From: Fibrobacteres bacterium CG2_30_45_31
Lineage (GTDB): Bacteria > Fibrobacterota > Fibrobacteria > Fibrobacterales > Fibrobacteraceae
Length of the DNA stretch: 14,992 bases
Direction of reading: 5' to 3'
Assembly: GCA_001873075.1 (NCBI GenBank)
Contig: MNYL01000218.1
Coordinates: forward strand, 1-14,992
Part shown: piece after piece, positions 6,824 to 13,133 of the stretch
How the letters are laid out: the number at the start of each line of letters is the position of its first letter
Numbering within the stretch: position 1 is the stretch's first letter
Position numbers and translations under genes: made by a program
Notes under the pieces: generated by a model
The model's database searches: none
The model's input: only the letters and a program-made list of their open reading frames with translations
Told to the model about the DNA's origin: nothing

Positions 6824-6846
6824 ACATACCTCATTTTGTCAGCGAA
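6813..6846. promoter_or_regulatory. Perfect 10-bp inverted repeat spanning the rep start
   Basis: TTCGCTGACA (6813-6822) and TGTCAGCGAA (6837-6846) are exact complements around a 14-base loop. On the minus strand the loop carries the rep ribosome binding site (GAGG), and the inner end of one arm covers two bases of the start codon. The arms have far more G and C than the surrounding DNA. It could be a Rep or repressor operator, part of the nick origin, or an mRNA hairpin that controls rep translation. Confidence 0.6.
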
Positions 6847-7083
6847 TAGTTTATAAGTGGAGTTTTTACTTTTTATTTTTTTAGGGCGCATAAAGGTGGG
6901 AATTAGGTATCCTAAACAGCTTTTCAAACGATATTCCTGGATTACAAAAGCTGAGTAACCCCTTCATATCAAGGATTTTCGGACTTTCCCACTAGCTTTA
7001 CGAATGTAAATAAACTTTTACAATTATTTTAAAAAATAAGTTTGCTTTAATATAATTTCTATAAAATAGCGAGTATATAAATT
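6824..7083. other. Divergent intergenic region between rep and recombinase
   Basis: These 260 bases separate leftward rep from the rightward recombinase. Besides the 10-bp repeat at the rep start they hold TTAGG-TAT-CCTAA (6903-6915) and TGTAAA-6-TTTACA (7005-7022). The last 60 bases before the recombinase are nearly pure AT with several TATAAT-like words, but no pair with good spacing stands out as a promoter. Confidence 0.45.
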
Positions 7084-8361
7084 ATGAAATTTTTAAAATA
7101 TAAAGAATCAAATACTGAAATGGAAAATGTGTTTCAATCTACCATCAGCAGAGCAAGAGAATGTCACGGCACTGAATTTCGCCTAGTCAAAGCGAAAAAT
7201 ATTTATAAAGTGGATGTTTACATTAAAGGCAAAAACAGTCGAGAATTCAGACAATCTTTGCACACCAACAATTTAATGTTAGCGCAACAAATGCTTAATA
7301 AATACAATCAAGAGCTACATAAAGGAACACAAGAGGAAAGTTTATTTGTTTCGCTGGAAAATGCGATAGAATTATACTTAAGTCATAAATTAAACGAAAA
7401 TCAGACTGCCACCTATGCTACTTATAAATCAAAACTTGTGTGGTTTGTTGGTGTTTCTAAAAATAAATTTCAAAAATATACTGTAAGCGATATTTTTGAT
7501 CCCTATTTCATTAATTTATTGAAAGATGCCATCAGAAAAGATCGAAAAGCATCTTCTGCTCGTTCATACGCGAGGGTCATTTCGTCTTTTTTTAAGTGGT
7601 CTCAGAATCATTTTCGTTTTCCTGTTAATGAAAGTATAAAAGAAGCTTTGTTGGACCTTCCCAAAGGTTTTACACGCAAATCCGACATTGATAAAACATC
7701 TTTCACTGAAGATGAAACACTGAGATTGCTCTGGGAAACAAAGGATGACATTCTAAGAATTCGAATCATTCTACATATTTTCTGTGGATTACGATCCTAT
7801 GAGATTCGGAATTTATACTGGGAAGATCTGGATGAAAAAAGAGAATGTATCACTGTTAGAAAAGCGAAGGGAAATGAAAGGGATACAGCACCCTATCCAA
7901 AGTGTATTCATTCTATTCTGAATATTATCAGGCCAAAGGGAGATTTATGTGGTAAAACTATTTTTCCACCTTCTTCCAGCAGAGATTTTCGTTCGTTATA
8001 CAGAAATTATCTCATCCGACTGAATTTGACTGAAAATAATCCTCGTGACCTGACCAATAAGCTCAGAAGAACTGGTGCCAGATTAAATGAAAGATATGGT
8101 GGAAACAAGACCCGATTAGGGCGACACCAGCTTCCGAACATTGATGAAGTATACAGAAACAAAGATGACGAGCTGAAACAGGTTAATGAAGCCTGGAATA
8201 AGATAAGACATCTCTTTCAGGCTTCACAAAAAAAATCTGATACATTGGTGAAACATGAGAAAGAAAGATATCAAGAGTTCATAAACCCACCAGTGTCCAG
8301 ATTTGTTAATATGTTAATGGGTTCACAAAATATTGACTGCTGTAGAGATATCGGAATCTAA
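7084..8361 (+). CDS. Tyrosine recombinase/integrase (variant box II)
   Basis: The 425-aa protein has a SAM-like N-terminal DNA-binding domain (about 85-190) and a phage-integrase catalytic domain (about 205-370). Catalytic positions are R237 in CGLRSYEIRNL, a lysine near 260-262 (RKAKGNE), R328 in NKLRRTGA, H348 in LGRHQL and Y357 in EVYRN. The usual box II histidine is N325, a change seen in some active recombinases, so it does not show inactivity. A basic tail of about 60 residues follows the tyrosine. The gene points away from rep, and its last 39 bases overlap the 3' end of a second, unrelated recombinase on the other strand. Its role is probably integration or excision of the element. 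The ATG is the first in frame; no clear ribosome binding site is seen. Confidence 0.85.
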   Translation: MKFLKYKESNTEMENVFQSTISRARECHGTEFRLVKAKNIYKVDVYIKGKNSREFRQSLHTNNLMLAQQMLNKYNQELHKGTQEESLFVSLENAIELYLSHKLNENQTATYATYKSKLVWFVGVSKNKFQKYTVSDIFDPYFINLLKDAIRKDRKASSARSYARVISSFFKWSQNHFRFPVNESIKEALLDLPKGFTRKSDIDKTSFTEDETLRLLWETKDDILRIRIILHIFCGLRSYEIRNLYWEDLDEKRECITVRKAKGNERDTAPYPKCIHSILNIIRPKGDLCGKTIFPPSSSRDFRSLYRNYLIRLNLTENNPRDLTNKLRRTGARLNERYGGNKTRLGRHQLPNIDEVYRNKDDELKQVNEAWNKIRHLFQASQKKSDTLVKHEKERYQEFINPPVSRFVNMLMGSQNIDCCRDIGI

Positions 8362-9357
8362 TACATGTGAATAAATGGACAGTGTGATGCTTGCAGTGGA
8401 ATGCCGCATCAGCTTCTGCACCACCCTGATATTTACCCCAGCTCTCAAAAGATTGCTGCAAAAAGAATGCCTGAGCTTATGATGCCCACCATCGGTCATT
8501 AGTTTTGCCCTAACTATTGAGATTTTGAACCATGCCAATAATGTATCATCACGCTGAGGAAATGGAGTCGAAAAAATGTTTCCAGTACAAGTATCATTAT
8601 AAACGGACGAAATCAATTCCATCAATTTATCAGAAATTGGTAGTGTTGCAAACTTTCCCATTTTTCCAATAAGACTGAATGTTTTGCTTTTCAAATCCAG
8701 ATCATCCCATTTCATGTTGAGAGATTCAGAAAACCGCAATCCTGCATAAGCCATGAATCCTAGAAACAACTTGTGATGTGGACTCACTGCATTTTCCAGT
8801 ATTCTTCCAACTTCTTCCATTGTCCAAAAACCTCGTTCAACATATTGATCATGCCTGATTATCTTGAACTTCGCATATGGATGGAAGGATTCCATCTCAT
8901 AACGTTCACAAGACCAGATGCACCATCTGCGTAGTAATTTCCAGCGTTCCTGAACAGTTCTTGTACTGCCCGCATATCTAGACGCAAGAAATTTGGTCAG
9001 CACAGTAGGAGTTATCTGACGCAGGGTTCCCACATTTTCTTCTTTCAAAAAAAGCCAAATTTGCCTGATTTTGCTCAGATATGTCTCATAGGTAAGCTTA
9101 TTTTTGGTTGATAAATAGGCGGAAAAATCGTTTTCTGCCGAAATAATATCCACGTCTTTGTAGCTTTTCCTGATCGCTTCCGGCAGCATCTCTTCTGCTT
9201 GTTTGTTCCGTAACCATTCCTGTGCAACTGATTTTTCCGTGGTCATCAGGGAAACGAATTTTATTTTTCCATCCACACTAGAATGAGCGCAGCCATACCA
9301 GTTTTTGTTGCCTCTGGAAATGTGAATCTGCCGAATTGAGTACCTTGTTTTGTCCAT
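8323..9357 (-). CDS. Tyrosine recombinase/integrase (complete catalytic set)
   Basis: The 344-aa protein has an N-terminal arm-binding-like segment (1-70), a core-binding domain (about 75-165) and a catalytic domain (about 175-335). The full active-site set is visible: R208 in YAGLRFSESL, K near 232-235 (GKMGK), H293 and R296 in HKLRHSFC, H319 in LMRHS and Y329 in SIYSHV. I chose the ATG at 9357, which has AGAGG about 7 bases upstream. A GTG 18 codons earlier would give 362 aa but has no ribosome binding site. It is the last gene before the conserved chromosomal block and points into the element, the usual position of an integrase next to an attachment site. It shows little likeness to the neighbouring recombinase beyond the shared catalytic residues, so the two are not recent duplicates. 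Confidence 0.9.
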   Translation of the reverse strand: MDKTRYSIRQIHISRGNKNWYGCAHSSVDGKIKFVSLMTTEKSVAQEWLRNKQAEEMLPEAIRKSYKDVDIISAENDFSAYLSTKNKLTYETYLSKIRQIWLFLKEENVGTLRQITPTVLTKFLASRYAGSTRTVQERWKLLRRWCIWSCERYEMESFHPYAKFKIIRHDQYVERGFWTMEEVGRILENAVSPHHKLFLGFMAYAGLRFSESLNMKWDDLDLKSKTFSLIGKMGKFATLPISDKLMELISSVYNDTCTGNIFSTPFPQRDDTLLAWFKISIVRAKLMTDGGHHKLRHSFCSNLLRAGVNIRVVQKLMRHSTASITLSIYSHVLDSDISTAVNIL

Positions 9358-9360
9358 TCT

Positions 9361-9381
9361 GGAACCTCTGATTAGGGTTCC
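9361..9381. repeat. Inverted repeat at the recombinase ribosome binding site
   Basis: GGAACC and GGTTCC form perfect 6-bp arms with a 9-base centre, just upstream of the recombinase ATG and overlapping its AGAGG. Candidate autoregulatory operator or recombinase core site. Confidence 0.35.
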
Positions 9382-9394
9382 ATCAACACGGAAA

Positions 9395-9413
9395 GTGTGT
9401 AAATTCAGCACAC
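9395..9413. repeat. Second inverted repeat upstream of the recombinase
   Basis: GTGTG and CACAC form 5-bp arms, again with a 9-base centre. Its centre is about 33 bases from that of the GGAACC repeat, close to three helical turns. Confidence 0.3.
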
Positions 9414-9519
9414 AGAAAACGTATGAAAAGCTCTATTTTGTTGGGATTTGCAGAGAAAATGGTATCAGGTCCAAGACCTACAGGTGCAGACTGACCAATA
9501 ATACATTTTTCAAAGGCAC

Positions 9520-9548
9520 AAAAAAAGGCCTGAAAACATTCAGACCTT
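9520..9548 (-). terminator. Rho-independent terminator of the beta-barrel gene
   Basis: AAGGCCTGAA (9525-9534) and TTCAGACCTT (9539-9548) pair over 10 positions with one G-T wobble and a 4-base loop. Read on the minus strand the stem ends in a run of seven T's. It lies 22 bases after the stop of the outer-membrane gene and is the best terminator in the window. Confidence 0.8.
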
Positions 9549-9569
9549 CATATTTAATTTTCAAAAAGA

Positions 9570-10445
9570 CTAATCATCATTTCGTTTTTCACGTTCACGA
9601 CGACGCTTTTCGGTATCATCCGGGAAAAATTCTGGTAAAGCAAAACCAATAGTAATACCGAAAACGAGGCCCCATTTAGGAATACCGTCTTTATTCACTA
9701 CACGAGAAGTTTCTGCACCCGTGGTGATATCGGTCTTGAATGAATCATCATGCGCATTGGGAGCGTAATACATACCAACGGCAAATTGAAGAAAATACCA
9801 CTCATCGGAAAGGTAGGTTACAAGAACGTCAAACTGGTAGCCCATGGTGGTAATAAGTTCACGGGTAAAATCGTTGGTTGCATCAGCAACAATATCATGA
9901 TCGTAATACACGGTACCATAAGACACAGAAAGACCCAGGTGAAGTGGATTTTTCGGAAAGAGATAGTAATTCAAACCAGCTTTCCAACCAGTACCACCAG
10001 CAAGTTGAATACCGTCAAAATCGGCATCATTGCCACTTGGAATAAATCCGAAAGACCCGTAAAGCGCCAAATGCCAAGCCGTGATGTATTCAGCTCCAAA
10101 ACCAAAACCCATACCCAGCCCTGTCTCACCCATTACCGGCTGACGAGATCCCATACCCAATTGGAATACAAGACGATCCTTTAACCAGTCACGACGACGC
10201 AATGAGTTAGCGAATTCGTCCAATCGTTGATCTTCCTCAAACTTTTTCCGCTGAAGACGATCATCCGAAGACGATTCCGATTCAGTTCCTCTGCTGACAG
10301 ATTCATCCGTAGCTAGATCAGAGGACGATTCTGTAGATTCATTTACAGTCGTTTCAGAAGCGACATCATTAGCTTCAATTTTATGGACCCTGGCAAAGCC
10401 GGCCATCGCCAATACACAGAGAAATAAGATTACCTTCTTAAGCAT
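9570..10445 (-). CDS. Predicted outer-membrane beta-barrel protein
   Basis: The 291-aa protein begins with a signal peptide (MLKKVILFLCVLAMAGFA). A Ser/Thr/Glu-rich low-complexity linker follows (about 26-60), then a short charged helix (RKKFEEDQRLDEF). From about residue 90 onward come alternating glycine- and aromatic-rich strands such as GMGFGFGAEY, HLALYGSFGFIPSG and LQFAVGMYYAP, typical of a small outer-membrane barrel. The final strand (WGLVFGITIGFALP) is followed by a charged tail RRREREKRNDD, which is unusual because most barrels end at the last strand. No enzyme motif is visible. Function unknown. AGAGG lies about 10 bases before the ATG. A weak promoter match, TTGGCT-19-TATATT (10488-10518), and a strong downstream terminator suggest it is transcribed alone. 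Confidence 0.7.
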   Translation of the reverse strand: MLKKVILFLCVLAMAGFARVHKIEANDVASETTVNESTESSSDLATDESVSRGTESESSSDDRLQRKKFEEDQRLDEFANSLRRRDWLKDRLVFQLGMGSRQPVMGETGLGMGFGFGAEYITAWHLALYGSFGFIPSGNDADFDGIQLAGGTGWKAGLNYYLFPKNPLHLGLSVSYGTVYYDHDIVADATNDFTRELITTMGYQFDVLVTYLSDEWYFLQFAVGMYYAPNAHDDSFKTDITTGAETSRVVNKDGIPKWGLVFGITIGFALPEFFPDDTEKRRREREKRNDD

Positions 10446-10576
10446 TTCGTCATAGCCTCTAGTAGGAATAGATAAAGTTCCGTGTTCAATATAGCTTATT
10501 CTAGTTCCATCGAGCCAAAATCTTCTTGTAAAAGATTATTATAAAAAGCGGCTTTTCTATCCCTTTTTAGGCTGTC

Positions 10577-10602
10577 CCCCAAGAAAAAACTATTTCTTGG
10601 GG
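10577..10602 (-). terminator. Strong hairpin at the end of the purine/envelope operon
   Basis: CCCCAAGAAA and TTTCTTGGGG form a perfect 10-bp stem with a 6-base loop. The stop codon of the DUF3108 gene lies in the loop and its last codons in one arm. No T run follows directly on the minus strand, so it may act as a 3'-end stabiliser or a non-canonical terminator. Confidence 0.5.
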
Positions 10603-11372
10603 CCTTGATGAAAGTTGATTAATTCCGCTTTTACGGAACCAATAGTTATTTCTGTTTTCATCAAAATAGGCAAGCGTCGCTCATCGTCAGAAATCCAAAT
10701 AAAGAGACGCCCTGAAGTCTTAAAAATGCCATCCCCTTGCAAAACAGGTTCAACCTTGATGCATCGGAAAGTTCCCAAATCAGTCTTAATGATTTCTTTA
10801 TCATGAATAATTACCCGAAGACTGTAGCGTTTTTTGCCACTTACTGCAGCAAAATAGGTATCTTTCCCCGTTTTTAAGTCCATGCCGCGAACCAGATAAA
10901 AAGCCGAAACAATACAATGTTCCCAGCCTTTGATCGTTACAGAGGTGTCCGCATGAGACTTGATCTTTTTGTGTTCTACGTCTTTAAATACGGTATCCGC
11001 AAGCCAGGCCTTTTTGCCGATCCTGTCAAATCGAATGATAGAACGACTAAAAAAGGAACCCTCACGTAAGCTTTTGTTAAAAATTTCCGGCAATAATCCT
11101 TGGTTTTGAACCCGAGTATAAATGGTGTCCGCAACGGGATAAATGGTTTTAAACGCCCCATTATTTCTTGCCACCGATAAGAATTCCATTTTGTCACCCG
11201 GAATCGGGTGGGCATTCATAATGGCAGAGCCTGCTGAAATAATGCCCCAACTGATGGAATAAGAGAGCTGTTCCCCCTCAGCCCATGGCACCTTTGCGGG
11301 GGCCGCCCAAACGAAGCCCAGCAGAGTTACCAAGACAAAGAAACTACGAGAGAAGAGCCGAAAAAGGGACAT
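10590..11372 (-). CDS. DUF3108 domain-containing envelope protein
   Basis: The 260-aa protein starts with a signal peptide (hydrophobic FFVLVTLLGFVWA, cleavage near residues 23-26) and is otherwise a single DUF3108 domain. Recognisable blocks are PWAEGEQLSYSISWGIISAGSA near the start, TDLGTFRCIKVEP, and GIFKTSGRLFIWISDDERRLPILM near the end. The family is predicted to be periplasmic or outer-membrane associated, and its function is not known. The gene starts 5 bases after purE. Its ribosome binding site GGAAGG overlaps the purE stop region, so it is co-transcribed with purD and purE although it has no evident link to purine synthesis. The stop codon sits in the loop of a strong hairpin. No truncation is seen. 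Confidence 0.85.
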   Translation of the reverse strand: MSLFRLFSRSFFVLVTLLGFVWAAPAKVPWAEGEQLSYSISWGIISAGSAIMNAHPIPGDKMEFLSVARNNGAFKTIYPVADTIYTRVQNQGLLPEIFNKSLREGSFFSRSIIRFDRIGKKAWLADTVFKDVEHKKIKSHADTSVTIKGWEHCIVSAFYLVRGMDLKTGKDTYFAAVSGKKRYSLRVIIHDKEIIKTDLGTFRCIKVEPVLQGDGIFKTSGRLFIWISDDERRLPILMKTEITIGSVKAELINFHQGPKK

Positions 11373-11377
11373 TCCTT

Positions 11378-11845
11378 TTATCCTTCCGAATCGCCTAAAG
11401 ACTTACGATAAGCAAGTAATTGTTTGCGAACCCGACTGTCTTGCAATGCAATAATGTGAATCGCAAGATAAGCCGCATTTTTACCATTCCCAATGCCCAC
11501 GGTTGCCACAGGAATTCCTGGAGGCATTTGCACAATGGAATAAAGTGCATCGACACCTTGCAAGGGACCGCCATCCCCTGGAACGCCAATCACCGGCAGA
11601 ATTGTATGAGCCGCTAAAGTGCCAGGAAGGGCGGCGGCAAGACCTGCCACACCAATAAGAGCTTTAAGTCCACGAGCCCCTGCCTCTTGAGCATACTGAG
11701 CCGTTTTATTCGGTGTACGATGGGCACTGAGGACATTCCATTCCCATCCAATTCCAAATTCATCCAGAACGGCTGTTATTTTGTCTACAATCGTCTTATC
11801 CGACGCACTGCCGGTCACAATACCAACAAGGGGTACTTTTTTCAT
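11378..11845 (-). CDS. purE: N5-carboxyaminoimidazole ribonucleotide mutase, class I
   Basis: The 155-aa enzyme converts N5-CAIR to CAIR in purine synthesis, in the cytoplasm. Motifs of class I PurE are present: TGSASD (11-16) binds the substrate phosphate, SAHRTP (40-45) carries the catalytic histidine H42, GVAGLAAALPG (65-75) and YSIVQMPPGIPVATV (102-116) complete the active site. GVPGDGGPLQG (87-97) differs from the commoner GVPVxSxxLxG but keeps the frame of the motif. Length is normal for the family. It overlaps the purD stop by 4 bases (ATGA) with AGAGG 6 bases upstream, so it is coupled to purD. No purK is in the window; class I enzymes normally need PurK elsewhere. Confidence 0.95.
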   Translation of the reverse strand: MKKVPLVGIVTGSASDKTIVDKITAVLDEFGIGWEWNVLSAHRTPNKTAQYAQEAGARGLKALIGVAGLAAALPGTLAAHTILPVIGVPGDGGPLQGVDALYSIVQMPPGIPVATVGIGNGKNAAYLAIHIIALQDSRVRKQLLAYRKSLGDSEG

Positions 11846-13125
11846 TTCAAGCCTCTTTGGAGTCCTTTTTTACCAATATCCTTACGATAAAAAATTCCAT
11901 CATACTTCACTTCAGTACACCCCGCATAAGCCTGATCAAGGGCATCTTGAAGTGTGTCGCCGGAACCGACCACACCAAATACGCGACCGCCTGCCGTCAC
12001 CAGATTTCCATTTTCCATTTTTGTGCCTGCATGGAGAACATGGGCTCCCGTTTTTTCGGCAGCTTCAAGACCCGTGACCACACATCCCTTTTTATAGTCC
12101 CCTGGATAGCCTCCGCTAGCGAGAACCACGACGGCAGCACTGCCCCTCGGAGCCTCTGGAGCCTTCAGGGAAGAAAGAACTCCTCGTTCCGCAGCATCAA
12201 ATAACGCAAGAACATCACCATCGTATAAAGGCAAAACAACCTGGCATTCAGGATCACCTAAACGGCAGTTATATTCCACTACTTTTGGACCCTGTGGAGT
12301 CACCATAATTCCCACATACAGAACGCCCGTATAGGGAACCCCTTCTTGAACCATTCCCCGAAAAGTGGGTTCAATGATTGTTTTTTTCACTTCAGCCAAA
12401 AGAGAATCTGTCACCACAGGTGCCGGAGCATAAGCACCCATGCCACCGGTATTTGGGCCGAGATCGTTATCAAAAATTCGCTTGTGATCCTGTGCAGAGG
12501 CAAGCAGAACATAGTCCTTGCCATCACACACGGCAAAGAGGGATGCTTCTTCACCTTCCATAAATTCTTCAATGACAACCGTTTTTCCTGATTCACCAAA
12601 GACGGCTTTTTCGCCGAGCATTTCCTCAACAGCAGCAATCGCCTCCGCATCTGTCAAACACACAATAGCGCCTTTCCCTGCAGCAAGGCCCGAAGCCTTG
12701 ACCACAATAGGAGCAGGATGCATTTTCAAGAAATTCAAGGCGGAAGAAAGATCGGTAAAAGTTTCATATGCAGCGGTTGGCACCGCGTACTTTTTCATAA
12801 TGTCTTTGGAAAAAGCTTTGCTTCCTTCCAAAGCGGCAGCTCCTGCAATAGGGCCAAACGCACGGAGTCCCCGTTTACGAAATTCATCAACAACGCCCGC
12901 CACCAAAGGGATTTCTGGACCCACAATCGTAAGATCAATGGATTCCGCTTGAGCCAAATCCGCAATTGCCTTAGGATCCGTCACGGAAACCGGGATACAA
13001 CGACCCAATGTAGCCATACCAGGATTCCCTGGAGCACAGATGAGCTTGTCGCAAAGAGGTGATTTTTTGACGGCAAGAGCTATGGCATGTTCACGCCCAC
13101 CACTGCCAATGATCAAAAGATTCAT
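11842..13125 (-). CDS. purD: Phosphoribosylamine-glycine ligase (GAR synthetase)
   Basis: The 427-aa enzyme joins phosphoribosylamine and glycine with ATP, the second step of purine synthesis. The N domain opens with LLIIGSGGREHAIA (3-16). The ATP-grasp region holds VVKASGLAAGKG (141-152), QDHKRIFDNDLGPNTGGMGAY (212-232) and the metal-binding EYNCRLGDPECQ (284-295), where most relatives read EFNCRFGDPETQ. The C domain ends with EVKYDGIFYRKDIG. Length is typical of a single-function bacterial PurD. It begins 8 bases after the rseP stop, with TAGGA as ribosome binding site, and overlaps purE at its end. The arrangement rseP-purD-purE-DUF3108 on one strand implies one transcript. Confidence 0.96.
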   Translation of the reverse strand: MNLLIIGSGGREHAIALAVKKSPLCDKLICAPGNPGMATLGRCIPVSVTDPKAIADLAQAESIDLTIVGPEIPLVAGVVDEFRKRGLRAFGPIAGAAALEGSKAFSKDIMKKYAVPTAAYETFTDLSSALNFLKMHPAPIVVKASGLAAGKGAIVCLTDAEAIAAVEEMLGEKAVFGESGKTVVIEEFMEGEEASLFAVCDGKDYVLLASAQDHKRIFDNDLGPNTGGMGAYAPAPVVTDSLLAEVKKTIIEPTFRGMVQEGVPYTGVLYVGIMVTPQGPKVVEYNCRLGDPECQVVLPLYDGDVLALFDAAERGVLSSLKAPEAPRGSAAVVVLASGGYPGDYKKGCVVTGLEAAEKTGAHVLHAGTKMENGNLVTAGGRVFGVVGSGDTLQDALDQAYAGCTEVKYDGIFYRKDIGKKGLQRGLK

Positions 13126-13133
13126 GATTTATC

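Larger units (their letters stand above)
3434..9413. mobile_element. Putative integrated rolling-circle-type element
   Basis: The block combines an HUH Rep, two tyrosine recombinases, a stand-alone RadC-like protein, a plasmid-type small protein and repeat-rich AT DNA. It lies between a type I RM locus and a conserved chromosomal operon of clearly higher GC. No capsid, coat, conjugation or relaxase gene is visible, so plasmid and phage origins cannot be separated. Limits are approximate: the right one should fall between 9357 and the terminator at 9520; the left is uncertain and could include the RM genes. Confidence 0.5.

Noticed and set aside
6646..6927. 93-aa minus-strand ORF overlapping rep
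   Set aside because: It is an out-of-frame shadow of the rep N-terminus.
8323..9411. GTG start giving a 362-aa recombinase
   Set aside because: No ribosome binding site precedes it, while the ATG at 9357 has AGAGG at good spacing.
9358..9569. tRNA gene as attachment site
   Set aside because: No cloverleaf or TTCRA-type T-loop consensus could be found on either strand.
9350..9652. 100-aa plus-strand ORF across the element edge
   Set aside because: It runs over the recombinase start, a clear terminator and the 3' end of the outer-membrane gene on the other strand.
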